A stretch of DNA of 64,000 bases from Halocaridina rubra (lineage: Eukaryota > Arthropoda > Malacostraca > Decapoda > Atyidae). Position 1 is the first letter of the stretch, and the number at the start of each line of letters is the position of its first letter. The stretch covers positions 75,001 to 139,000 of the forward strand of contig JAXCGZ010017041.1 in the NCBI GenBank assembly GCA_037179515.1, written 5' to 3'. A program made the translations under genes and the position numbers. Below are positions 49,943 through 61,108 of this stretch, in pieces. A model generated the notes under the pieces. It saw only the letters and a program-made list of their open reading frames with translations. It did not search any database and was not told the DNA's origin.

Positions 49943-52937
49943 TTAGTGATACTTATCATACCTGTCCTTAAAACTATGGATTGAGATAGCATTAACTACC
50001 TCCTCGCTTAGCGAATTCCAATTATCAACAACTCTTACACTGAAAAAGTATTTCCTTACATCCTGCTAAGAAGTTTTCTTACGAAGCTTCAAACTATGAC
50101 CTCTAGTTCTAGAGCCAGCCATATCAAAATATCGATCCCTATCCACTCTATCATAACCATGAAGGAATTTAAAGACTGTCACCATATCCCTCCTCACTCT
50201 TCTAGCTTCGAGTTATGGTAAGTCTAATTCCCTCAGCCTCTCATCATAACTGAGATTGCGTATTTCTGGCACCAGTTTTGTGGCATGTCTTTGAACTTTT
50301 TCAAGCTTAGCTATGTGCTTTTTCAAGTGCAGATTCCAAAAGGGGGCTGCATATTCGAGTTTTGGCCTCACATAGGTTCCATAAATATTTCTGAACATTT
50401 CCTTGTCTATGTGCCTGAAGGCTACCCTTACATTTGATAAGAATGCATATGCTGCCCTTACTATGCCATTTATATGTATTTCTGGAGACAAATCTGCCAG
50501 TATGTTTACTCCTAGATCTCTCTCATTTTCTGTCTCTTGAAGTTGTACTCCAGCCACCGAGTAGTCAAGCTTGGGCCTTCTTGCACTTGTACCCATTCTC
50601 ATTACCTTGCATTTTGAAGTATTGAATTTCATTAGCCACTTTTCTGACCACTCATGCAGATTATTTAGATCCTCCTGAAGTTCTCTACCATTGTTCTCGT
50701 TTTTTACTTTCTTCACAATCTTTGCATCATCTGCAAACATATTCGTGAATGAATTTACAGACTCTGGTAGGTCATCTACATATACAAGGAACAAAAGTGG
50801 CACTAAAACTGAACCCTGTGGAACTCCACTACTAACTCTTCTCCATTCAGACACTGAGTGTCTTACTCTAACCCTCTGTTCCCTTCCTTCTAAGTAAGTT
50901 TTTATCCATTCCAAAACATTTCCACCTATTCTAGCCATTGATTGCAGCTTCCTAATAAGTCTCCCATGTGGAACAGTGTCAAACGCTTTCTGGAAGTCTA
51001 GGAATATGCAATCTGCCCAGCCCTCTCTTTCCTGTAAGATTTGGCTTACCTCATCATAAAATTCTAATAAGTTTGTTACTGTTGATCTACCTTCTCTGAA
51101 GCCATGTTGCCTCACTGACAAAAAGTTGAAGGATTCCAAGTGAAGAGAGAAATGTTTCCTTAGTAGTTTCTCCATAACTTTGCAAACTATGCTGGTCAAG
51201 GAAACTGGTCTATAGTTCAGAGCCGTATCCCTCCTTCCCTTTTTGAAGATAGGTATCACATTTGCTTGTTTCCAGCATCTTGGAATCTCCCCCGACTCCA
51301 GTGACTCCTTAAATATGATACTTAGTGCCACTGATATTGTGTTTGCGCATTTTTTAAGCACATGAGGGGATATGTCATCAGGACCTGTAGCTTTATGAAC
51401 ATCTAAATCCATCAGCGCTTTGCATACCTCTGTGGCTGTAAGGTTGATGTTCTCTAATACCGGCCTTTGAGCTTCTATCACTGCAATCTGAGGGGGTGGG
51501 GTATTTTCTATTGTAAATACTGACTGAAACTCCTTGTTCAGTTCTTTGCAGATCTCTTCATCCATCTCAGTGAAGCTTCCATCCGCTCTCTTTAGCCTTA
51601 AAACCTGTTCTTTTACCTTCAGTTTTCCTCTGATAAAGCTGTGGAGAAGCTTGGGATTTTCTTTAGCCTTCCTGGTGATGTCCCTCTTAAGTCTCTCTCT
51701 GCCTCTCTTCTTTTACTTAGGTAGTCATTTCTTGCTCTTTTGTAGGTTTGCCAGGCATTTATGTTTTTTCTCCTCCCATACCTTTTCCAGCATTTGTCTC
51801 TCCACTACTTAGCTCTTTTACACCCATTATCGGACCATTTCTCTATGGCATGAATTACACCTACTTTGGTGACAGGTATGCAGCAATCTACTATCTTCCC
51901 ATATTTCTCACAAAAGATGTCATACATTTCTTGTACAGATATGTTGTAAAATAAGGTTATCCAGTCAATAACTGCAAAAAGCTCATTCATTTTGATGTAA
52001 TCTCCTTTCGGATAATTCCTCCTCATGTCCTCAGTGCCTCTACTCTCAGGAAGAATATCTTCAATGATATACTCCATCAACAACACACAGTGGTCACTCT
52101 TTCCAATTGGTGGTTCATACTCAATTTTTTCAATATCCAACACATTATCTGTGAACACTAGATCAAGTAGTGATGGCTCATCTCCACCCCTGGCCCTTGT
52201 TGGTTCCATTACATGTTGGTGTAGGAAATTCCCTTGTACGCAATCTAGGAATCTTGCCCCGAATGAGTCCTCACCACTGTGTGGGTCAAGATTTATCCAA
52301 TCTATCTCTTTATGATTAAAGTCTCCCATAATCAAAATCCTACATTTTTTTTCCCGTGCCATGTTAACAACTGAGTTTATGACTTCAATAGTACCTATAT
52401 GACTTTCCTCATAAACTTCAAGCCTATTTTGGTTCCTTGGTGGGTTGTATACAACAGTTATTATAATGCTTTCTGACCCAGTATTTATGCGAGTAACAAG
52501 TACAGTGGTAACGCGCTGGCTTCGCATTCACGAGGTCGAAAGATCGGTTTCCGTCCAAGACCGAGAGTTTAAGCTGTTTCCTGGCAGGAACTGCTGTGGA
52601 TGGACACCACAGTGGGGGGGTGGGGCTTACCCTTTCTGACGAATACCAATTTTATTGAAATGGAAATAATGTTTGTTTGTTTGAACTCACTTTCTATAGT
52701 CAAGTTTATTTCTTCGACTTGAATCCTTTCACTTATGAGCAGTGCTATCCCTCCACCAGTCCTCTCAGATTTTTCAACCCCTAGTATTCTGAAGCCCTTA
52801 GGAAAAACTGTGACACCGTTTATGTCCTCACTCAACTTAGTCTCTGTAATTGCTACTATATCTGCCTTACTGTTGTGAATCCTATCTTTTAATTCTACTG
52901 CCTTACCAGCTAATCCATCAGCATTTCTGTATAACAA
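49943..52937 (-). pseudogene. LINE A copy 2 ORF2, broken
   Basis: The RT segment 51,565-50,213 is open and carries KATGPDDISPHVLKK, LDFQKAFDTVPHGRL, GVPQGSVLVPLLF and MFADDAK. The endonuclease is in two pieces (52,937-52,690 and 52,500-51,805), separated by the SINE. Other lesions: frameshift near 51,700, TCA to TAA near 50,215, and a small deletion near 50,067. Where copy 1 has stops at 11,044 and 12,459, this copy has sense codons. Confidence 0.88.
52501..52683 (+). mobile_element. tRNA-derived SINE with a LINE B-like tail
   Basis: The head has an A-box-like agtggtaacgcgctggc and a weak B-box (gatcggtttccgtcc) about 30 bp further on. The tail aaatggaaataatgtttgtttgtttg matches the LINE B 3' end (aaatggaaataaatgtttgtttg). 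About 10 bp of LINE A sequence (aaattccctg in copy 1, near 11,405) are missing at the site, and no clear target duplication is seen. Confidence 0.7.
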
Positions 52938-53226
52938 TCTTAATGAGGCCCCATCCCCTGATCTTCTGTCATTATCTTCTTTATCTCCCCTTTGTCTGGA
53001 AGAACTCTGTAATGAAAATTTTTCTTCTCTTCTTCATTTCTTTCATCATTTAACCTTCTTCCTCTTGCAACAAGTTTTTGATCTTTCCCATCTCTTCCTG
53101 TGTTCTGTATCGTCTAATGAACACTTCTTTGAATTTTTGAAGGTCTTTTAGACTTTTTTCTCTCAACAGTATTTCCCTACATGTTTCCCCTCTCTCAAAG
53201 GTTACTTTTGTTGGTCTCGGCTTTCC

Positions 53227-54886
53227 TTGTGTTTTCTGGACTTTGTGCTATGTGGAACCTTGAACCAATAAATATGCACTGTGTTTTACTTTCGATAATT
53301 AACAGCCCAATTTCTTGGAAATAGGTTTTAATTTTTGACAGAGTGTTTTCTGCTCTTAAAGTTAGCTCTGGGAGATTATTAATATCACCACTAAGGAGTA
53401 GTTGAGTGTCATTTGCATATTGTACGACTAGACAGTCAGAAATGAAAGAAGATAGATCATTCACGTAAATGGAGAAGAGGATAGGACCAAGTACTGATCC
53501 CTGTGGAACACCAAATGATAAATTTTTTGGCACAGAGATAATGTTGTTAAGACGTATGGACTGTTTACAATTAGATAGATACTCGCTAAACCAGCTTGGA
53601 TCAATATTTAAGTTAATACATTTACTTAAAAGAATTTCATGGACACTGTCGAAGGCTTTTGATAAGTCTAATAATATAAGCAAAAATATTTTTATCATAT
53701 CTATATTATTATATATACTATTCGTAACTTTAAGCAGTGCAGTTTCCGTCGAGAGTTTTGGTCTGAAACCATGTTGGTTAATCGTTAGTAGTCTATTTGA
53801 TTCTAAATATGACATAAGTTGGCATGCAACAATTTTTTCTAATATTTTAGAGAAAATGGGTAGCAGGGAAATGGGACGATAGTTTGTCACATCTTGTCTG
53901 TCCCCCTTTTTATGCAGAGGTATTACATGTGATATTTTCCAAGAGTCAGGAAACTTTTTAGTAACAACGGAAGTGTTCATAATAGTTAGAATATAGGATG
54001 CAATCATGGGTAGAGCATCTTTGATGAGCTGAAATGGTATACCATCTGAACCATAAGAGCCAGAGTTTCTTAGGCTCTTTATGGTAAGAATTAGGGTAGC
54101 ACAATCGATAGGATTTATCTTGAAGTACTCTCTTGTGTTTTCATTGGAAGAATTGTCATTTAAGCAATTACTCATATTCACTGAGTTAATGTTTTCTTGA
54201 TTTTTTTCATATGTATTTTTGCCAACGTTAGCAAAATAGTTATTAAAGTTATCTGCTTTGTCTTTCAACTCCGTAATATTTTCATAACTTTCTGAGGTAC
54301 TCTTTTCATTTGGTATCATGCTTCTTATCACTTTCCATGTTGCTGCTGTATCATGTCTAGAGTCATTAAATTGTTTTTTGTAAAAGTCTTTTTTACTTAC
54401 ACTGATGAGAGATCTGACACGTTTCTTTTCTGTTTTATAACGTTCTCGGAGAGTCATATCATATCTATTCATTTTTAGCTCTTTTTGTATTTGATTTCTG
54501 ATTTGCATTGCCTCTTTGATGTCATTAGTTAGCCAGCGGGCTGAGGGGCGGGTTATTTTTCTTGTTACAATGGGTGCACAACTATCTAAGCATTCAAGGA
54601 AGACTTTTGTTAAAATCTCAACCTGCAAATCGACGTTATCTGTGTATTTAATTCTATTAAGTGCATTTGTTTTGTTGATTAATGTTTCACAAAAGATATC
54701 AGGGGAGTAATTTTTTAGACACCGGAATGTCTTGAGGAGAGGCTTCCTTTTCGGCTTGTTTATGTTTAGCATAGCAATGTTCAGCTCGTGGTCTGCAATT
54801 GGGCAGGGAACTACGTCCCAGTAGGGTATACTTTCCACTTTATTTGTTATTATCAGATCTATAAGAGTCCTAGAATTAGGGGTTAT
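53227..54886 (-). pseudogene. LINE B endonuclease C-terminus and reverse transcriptase
   Basis: Open from about 54,880. The endonuclease end is LIDLIITNKVES and PCPIADHELNIAM. RT motifs are SYGSDGIPFQLIK (about 54,040), YRPISLLPIFSKILEK (about 53,870), QHGFRPKLSTETALL (about 53,770), LLDLSKAFDSVHEILL (about 53,650) and FGVPQGSVLGPILF (about 53,500). The catalytic box reads YANDT where YADDT is expected (about 53,420). The frame runs across the LINE A junction, so the last residues (KAETNKSNL) belong to LINE A and are not part of the protein. The first residues, before ITPNSR, come from the neighbouring tail. Confidence 0.88.
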
Positions 54887-55014
54887 GCAAACCAACAAAC
54901 AAACGAACAAACAACCAAACATTTATTTCCATTTTGTTCAATGGTTATGCAACATTAATAGTAACTTATAAGTAGACATGTAATTAAACTAATAAATAAG
55001 AGGGTTAGACATAT
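54887..55014 (-). mobile_element. LINE B 3'-end fragment adjoining the truncated LINE B
   Basis: Matches 40,774-40,890: an (AAAC)n-type tail, then atttatttccattttg through agggttagacatatag. Only about 128 bp long. It is in the same orientation as LINE B, so the two are head to tail with the tail as the join. Confidence 0.8.
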
Positions 55015-55029
55015 AGAAAAAAAATAATG

Positions 55030-55740
55030 TGCTAGATTTTAATAGATTATGAAACTTGAGCAAAATGTGATTCTAAAGCAAAGTTTATTCTTTAATTGTT
55101 GCGAGTGAAATATTATATTTTTTTTTAAATTTATTACTGCATGCACAAATACGGTTTTTATATTTTTTAAGTTGAGAGTTGGATATAGTCTTCATATGAT
55201 AATTGTAATATTTCGAAGAGAAAGATATTAATAATTTTGAGAAGCTTATTTGAGGATAATTATTGTTAATTATTGTTCATTGTCGTGAAATTTATAATTA
55301 TTCATGAACTAATTAAGATAATTTGAGATTCTCAGAGCATATATTTTGAATATGAAATTAGAATAATGATATTTTAAGTCCTTTTATATCGTTTGTTAAG
55401 TAAGAAGTAATTGTTAATTTTGTTGATTGTATGAAAAAAAGTTTCTTGAAATATCAGCTTTTAGTGTGAAATATTTTTAATTTATAGTGATTGTTAAGCT
55501 TTCCAAGAGATTCATATTTTATTGACAGTAATTATTAAGTACTTTTGTAGTATTTTGTTTAAATTCCGTTGGAGGTATATTTACTTATGGCGAGTGTGTG
55601 CTTCGACTCGTCTCTCTGATTTATAAAGAAAAAGAGCAGTAAAGAGAGAAACACTGCCATAATACGCAAGTGTGTGTATGGGCATTTCACTAGTGTTTTT
55701 GTGAGGTTAAACACAAAAAGAATGGATTTATGAATAGCCT
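55030..55740 (+). mobile_element. Internal fragment (iv) of the non-autonomous LTR element family
   Basis: The reverse complement matches 45,890-46,425: attatgaaacttgagcaaaatg at one end, and ctgatttataaagaaaaaga and aagaatggatttatgaata at the other. Neither LTR nor gag is attached. Well diverged. Confidence 0.6.
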
Positions 55741-57758
55741 TACCTTAATCTGTATTAAAGTAATGTTATCTGTTTTTAAGTAGTAAACAAAATTTCGTTT
55801 ATCAGAGAGTTTAGCAAAGAACCCTTTTGCAAGACTTACTAGTGGTGAATATAGAGTGAAGGGTAGTTACTGTATAGACATCTCTATATTTTTTACTGGT
55901 AATTGAGCTCATGAAGCCAAGTTTTTATAAGATGTTAACTTTGAGTATTTTTATTGTTAATTTTCTTCATTTTTTAGTATATTGCTAGATGATAAATGTG
56001 ACCTAGCTTCATTATTTTTGGTGAGTTTTTGCATGTTAATGTTTCAACGATAAGACTGCATTTGAATTGAGTAGTAACTGAAAGTTTGTCTGCCACATAT
56101 TTTAACTGTCTTCAAAAGATATCTAAGCTACCACAGATAAACTTAGCAACAGGAAGGTTGGTGGCTATGCTACTATATATTGTGACAGCAGGAATTCAAA
56201 AATGGTAAAAAAAAAAAAAAAACTGGCCAAAAGAATTTACTTTAAAGTGAGTATTATTATAAAATACAATTACAGTACTTTTGTTCTTGCCCCAAAATGC
56301 TATTATCACTTATTATTTACTCTTATTCTTATTTTTATAATAATAATAATAATAATAAGGATAATGATAATTATTATTATTATTATGGCTGTTGTTGTTG
56401 CTATCACTCCATTGTCCTTATAACTAATTATTCTTTTCATCTTATTATAAGTAGCAACAATTCTTAGCATATTTATTTTGAAGTCATACCATTGTGTTAC
56501 TGTAATCACTGTTAATAAGAGTATTTCTATAGTGGCTGTGCTCAGAATTCCATGACTTCTTTTTGATATCTATCACATACTAATATCATGTAGAGATGAT
56601 CTAGCAGTTACTCAGCTACTTCCTAAGTATCTTGGAATACCTATCTGAATGGTGTAGACAAATACTTACAACTACCACCCTATTTTAAAGCAGCCCCAAT
56701 CTGCAATTTTTGCATACCAGTCCCTTTTACCCATTGGAGAGATTGCAAGCGCTTGCAGATATGGGTGATGCGTAATATCCCCCTTGTGTGCTTACATATG
56801 GTCATTGTTCGTACCCAGAGGTGATATCTAGTCTTTCCTGTATTTGTAATAGCGACATTATTTCCTGTTTTTCGGTCCTAGAATCTACTCCTGGCTATTC
56901 TAATTGCAGACTATGAGCTTGAGAGGGAGATGCACATCAGGGGGATAGGTGTCGAATTAACGAGGGTGGAAGAGGCACGCGAAAGATATATCTGATCTCT
57001 TCTGCTGTCCGGCGGCCACCAGAAGCAGGATTCCCAAACCAGCCGTGGTTACAACCCAGACTTATCTTACAGCGAAGAAGTGAGGGGATGATGGAAAAAG
57101 GCGTGGAATCGGCCAAGGACCTATCAATACCCCAAAAAGAAGGACTCCATATGGGAACAAAGGGAATGCGGGAATGCAAAAGAAGTGAAAAACTTAGATG
57201 AAATAAAAAAGGACATGAAAAGTTCCTAATAAGATAAAAGAAAGTGAGAGAGAGAAATTTCCCATAAAATAAAGCATAACAGGGGAACTGAAAATTCCCA
57301 ACAGTGTAACCATGTGCAGTATAATATATTTTTTTTTACTCTCTTTTTCAGAATACTAAGCCTGAATTTTTTTAGATTATAAGATTTAAGTTAAGAAATC
57401 CTCAATGCCTCCCCTAGAAGTAGTATAAAGATATAAGAGAAAAATAGTTACCCTAGGTTTAATATAATAAGTGTCATTGACCCAATTATGAGCATTATGT
57501 ATAGTTGGTTGGCCATGGCACCAGCCGCCTGTTGAAAGACTATGACTGAAGGGATTAGGATGCAACTAGGACTGGTCCAGACAGTTCCGGATTGAGTCTA
57601 CCTTCAGGACGGTTCTTTCCTCATGCCTACATCTACACTGAATATTCTGGTGTATTCATTACACATCTCTTGCTATTCCATTACATTTGACAAGTCACAA
57701 CATTCCCCACATCTGTCTCTTTTTCTCTCTTTTTTCCTCACATTTGTTATTATTTATG
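55741..57758. other. AT-rich DNA without a supported gene
   Basis: An (ATA)n/(ATT)n run lies at 56,333-56,388 and a poly-A at 56,206-56,222. The ORF at 56,937-57,179 (minus) resembles nothing I know. The last few hundred bases before 57,759 probably include the 5' UTR of LINE C2, but its start cannot be placed. Confidence 0.4.
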
Positions 57759-60740
57759 GAAGATCCAGAGCTAATGGTCCCCAGTTCCCAGCATAGAGGG
57801 GTGCGAAGAATCTCCGGGGATCGTGTTGACTCCACTATTGGCTTGAGGACAGACACGCCTGGTGGTAGTAATGGTTCTGCCCATAACCTTTCACCTCCCA
57901 ATAGATCTGCCTCTTTCACTCTTCACTATTCTAACATTCGTGGCCTGAACTCTAATCCTTCATCTGTGGAACAGCAATTGGGTACTTTCCTCCCTAACCT
58001 CCTCCTCCTATCTGAAACCCAGCTGTCTATACATGCTTCCACTGACACATTTCAAATCTCTTACTATAATCTGTATGCTTGTTTTCATTCCAAAGGTGGG
58101 GTCTGTGCTTACTGCAACACTAACACTCCTACTGCGAGGCTCATGGACCTTAAATCTCCCGACTTTGATGTTCTCTGGCTTAAAGTCTATCTCTCCACTA
58201 CCACTATCTCCCTTTGCTTCTGCCACTGTTCTCCAAACTCTACCGAGTTTGTGTTTTTCATTGAGTATCTGTTCTCATGCCATGAGTCCTTGCTATCTTC
58301 TCACCCACATGCCTAACTTCTCTACAATGGAAACTTCAATGTACATCACAGTGAGTGGTTTCATTCCTCCCACACTGATGTGGGAGGAAGTGAGGCCCTT
58401 GCTTTCTCTATTACTCACGATCTGGAGCAAATTATTAAACATCCTACTCGTGTTCCTGATCGTCATGAACATGCAGCAAATACTCTTGATCTATTTTTTG
58501 TTTTTAATCCTTCAAACCACTCTTATTCTATTCTTTCCCCTCTTGGTAAATCTGACCACTCTATGATCTCAAACTCTTCCATTTTTGCTTCCCCTCCACC
58601 AATCCCTCCTACTCAGTGTCGCCTTTGGCACTTTGAGCGTACCCAACATGAAAACTTGTGTAACTTCCTCTTTGACTTTCCATGGGATGACTACTGCCTT
58701 CGGTCCCACAATCCTGATTAGGTAGCTCTAAAAGTTGCCGAGATCATGATCGTGGGAATGGAGGCGTACATCCCCTCTTCTACAAAAACTTTCTCTCCCC
58801 CTAAACCTTGGTTTAATCATGCATGCTCCATGGCTGTCCAGGCCAGAAATCGGGCACACCGATCTTACCAAGCCTCTCCTTCCGATTTCGCTCCCTCTGC
58901 TTTTATTGTAGCTAGAATCGCTGCACTGCTCAGATTCAGAGGTCTAAGCCTTCCTTTATAAGAAGGAAAGTTGATGACCTTAACTCCTCTCCCACTGACA
59001 AATGCTTCTGGCTCTTAGCCAAAAACCTCTCCTATAAATTCTGTAACTCAGGCTTTCCCCCTCTCATTTGTCTGATGGTTCTTTAGCTTGCTCTCCCACT
59101 GACAAAGCACTCTCTTTGATTCTCATTTTTCTGCCAACTCTTCCATAAATGATTCCAGCGCACCTGTTCCTCAATCTTTACCCTTCTCTAACCCTAAGCC
59201 CTCCCTTATCCTTTCTTCACGCAAGGTTCATGAGGTTCTTTGCTCATTAAAGAAGAACATGGCTTCTGGTCACGATGATATCCCTGCGAAGTTTCTTAAG
59301 GAATTTGCAGATGAACTGGCTCCCGTTCATTGCAGTCTTTTTCGCCTCATTTTGTCAACCAGTATTTATCCTTCATCTTAGAAGCATGCTGTAGTTCAAC
59401 CTGTTCCTAAGAAATGTGACCACTCTATTCCTTTAAACTACCAACCTATTGCCCTAACCTCCTCTATTGCTAAAGTTTTCAAAACTTTGCTCAATGCTCA
59501 CCTCTTGAAACTCTTTGAATCTAACTCACTTATCTCCGATCACCAGCACGGCTTCCACAAGGCAAGATTCACTGGTGATCTATTGTCCTATCTTACTCAT
59601 GTATGGTCATCTTTTCTGAGGAGCTATGGGGAATCCTTTGTTGTTGCCTCTGATATCTCTAAGGCTATTGACAGAGTCTGGCACAAGGCTCAGTTGGCCA
59701 AACTCCCTGCCTATGGTTTTACCCCTTCTTTCTGTTCTCTGATTTTCAGTTTTCTTACTGACTGTTTTATATTTGTAGTTGTTGATGGTGCGACATCTAG
59801 CTCTTTCTCTGTTATCAGTGGTTTTCCACAGGGCTCTGTTCTTTCACCTACTCTCTTCCTTCTCTTCATCAATGATCTTCTACAATTCCCATCTTCCTCT
59901 CTTCTTCATGCTTTTGCTGATGATTCTACCTTTCACTTTTCTTCTGCCTTTTCTACATAACCTTCATCCACCACTCGTAATCAATCTCGTATCACTCTTT
60001 CTTCTACTCTCAACTCCGATTTGCAGAGAGTATCTGAGTGGGGCACTTAAAATTTAGTTAAATTCAATGCCATCAAGACAGTTTCTGGCTACCTCTTTAT
60101 TTTCTTTTCCTCCTAATAACCCTATTGTCTTCAAAACTAACGAAATTTTTCCCTCTTAATTTTATCAACATATTAGAAATCCATATATAGTAGCCTCTAA
60201 CTTGTCTTGGAGGAATCACATAATCCAAATTTCTAAATCTTCATCCAAAAAATTGGGGTTTTGTTTCGTTTTCATTACTACTTTTCCTCGTTACAGTTAC
60301 TTAAAATTTTTAAAGGTCTTATATGTCCCTGCTTAGAATACTGCTCACACATCTGGGGTGCTTCTTCTTATACTTATCTCCTTGATAGGGTTGAATGTAA
60401 GGCAGTCAAACTCATCAATGATCTTTCTCTTACTTCTAATCTGGATTCTCTCTCTCTCCGCCGTAAAATATCTTCCCTTTCTCTTTTCTATCGCTACTAC
60501 TTCCATCGCTGCTCTGATGAGTTGGCAACTTGCATCCCTCCCCCACTGCTGAGGCCGCAGAACACTCGCCAAGCGGTGTCATCTCACAGGTACTGTGTGG
60601 AGATTGATAGCTCGCTGATTGGTCGGTGCAGCGACTGCTTCTTTCCATCTACCTCCAGACTCTGGAACTTTCTTCCTCCTTCTGTCTTTCCTAATTCTTA
60701 TGACCTTTCATCCTTCAAAAAGCAGATCTATCGTCATATC
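57759..60740 (+). pseudogene. LINE C2 endonuclease-reverse transcriptase, broken
   Basis: The ATG at 57,759 (MEDPELMVPSSQHRG) is followed by about 50 low-complexity residues and the endonuclease start HYSNIRGLNSNPSS with LLLSETQLS (about 57,928-58,030). GAA to TAA at about 58,315 and many further stops follow. RT traces: FADDSTFHFSS (about 59,915), GFPQGSVLSPTLF (about 59,820), DISKAIDRVW (about 59,650), and a C-terminal tail ending LWNFLPPSVFPNSYDLSSF (about 60,660). The finger motifs are degenerate (ASGHDDIPAKF near 59,262). Confidence 0.85.
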
Positions 60741-60941
60741 AGGGCCTAGTCCTCTATATCTCTGGGTCCTCTGTACTTTGAATGTTATTTCTGTCTGTCA
60801 TTATCCTTTGTGTGACATTACCTCATCTCTGACTTGTCCTTAACCTTTTTCTTTTCCATCATCTTGGTATTTTCTCATACTCGGGCCTTTATTGATGAGG
60901 GCAGTTTCTGCCTGTCCCGGTGTCACACTCATAAAAAAAAA
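57759..60941 (+). mobile_element. LINE C copy C2, most complete copy
   Basis: It adds the 5' coding end that is missing from C1 and C3 and ends at the shared terminus (gtgtcacactcataaaaaaaa). It lies tail to tail with C3, 167 bp apart. No separate ORF1 is visible upstream. Confidence 0.88.
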
Positions 60942-61108
60942 TTTTCATTTACAAACAGTGTTTGCATTTTGACTTAGTACTATAATAATCTTTCTTTCAT
61001 TGATGAGTATTTTTAGATATTTGTCTCTTACAAACTGTGTTTTTATGTTAATTGGATACTATAGCCATTTTTTATTATTTTCTATTTTCTATTAGAGTGT
61101 ATTTTATA
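60942..61108. other. Spacer between two LINE C 3' ends
   Basis: T-rich, no ORF. It contains two similar segments (acaaactgtgttttta and acaaacagtgtttgca). Confidence 0.5.

Larger units (their letters stand above)
41706..53226 (-). mobile_element. LINE A copy 2, 5'-truncated in ORF1, split by an LTR element
   Basis: LINE A sequence is at 41,706-41,766 and 49,912-53,226, in the same order as copy 1 reversed. The tail repeats are at 41,706-41,740. Truncation falls in ORF1 at the point equivalent to about 10,860 of copy 1. It inserted in LINE B with the target duplication TTGT. Two later insertions lie within it: the LTR element at 41,767-49,907 and a SINE at 52,501-52,683. Confidence 0.9.
40774..54886 (-). 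mobile_element. LINE B (CR1-like), 5'-truncated and split by LINE A copy 2
   Basis: The 3' part is 40,774-41,705 and the 5' part 53,227-54,886. Removing the inserted block and one TTGT duplication (41,702-41,705 / 53,227-53,230) restores one continuous frame across the junction (…AQSPENT, then TINFCDNIITPSKTV…). The 3' end is (TTTG)n on the element strand. The front is cut inside the endonuclease domain. CR1-like by RT style and tandem tail. Confidence 0.88.

Noticed and set aside
53195..54922. The 575-codon frame as one protein
   Set aside because: Its first residues come from a LINE B tail and its last nine from LINE A sequence; only the middle is LINE B coding sequence.
56937..57179. 80-aa minus-strand ORF as a host gene
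   Set aside because: Short, no recognisable motif, no splice or promoter evidence.
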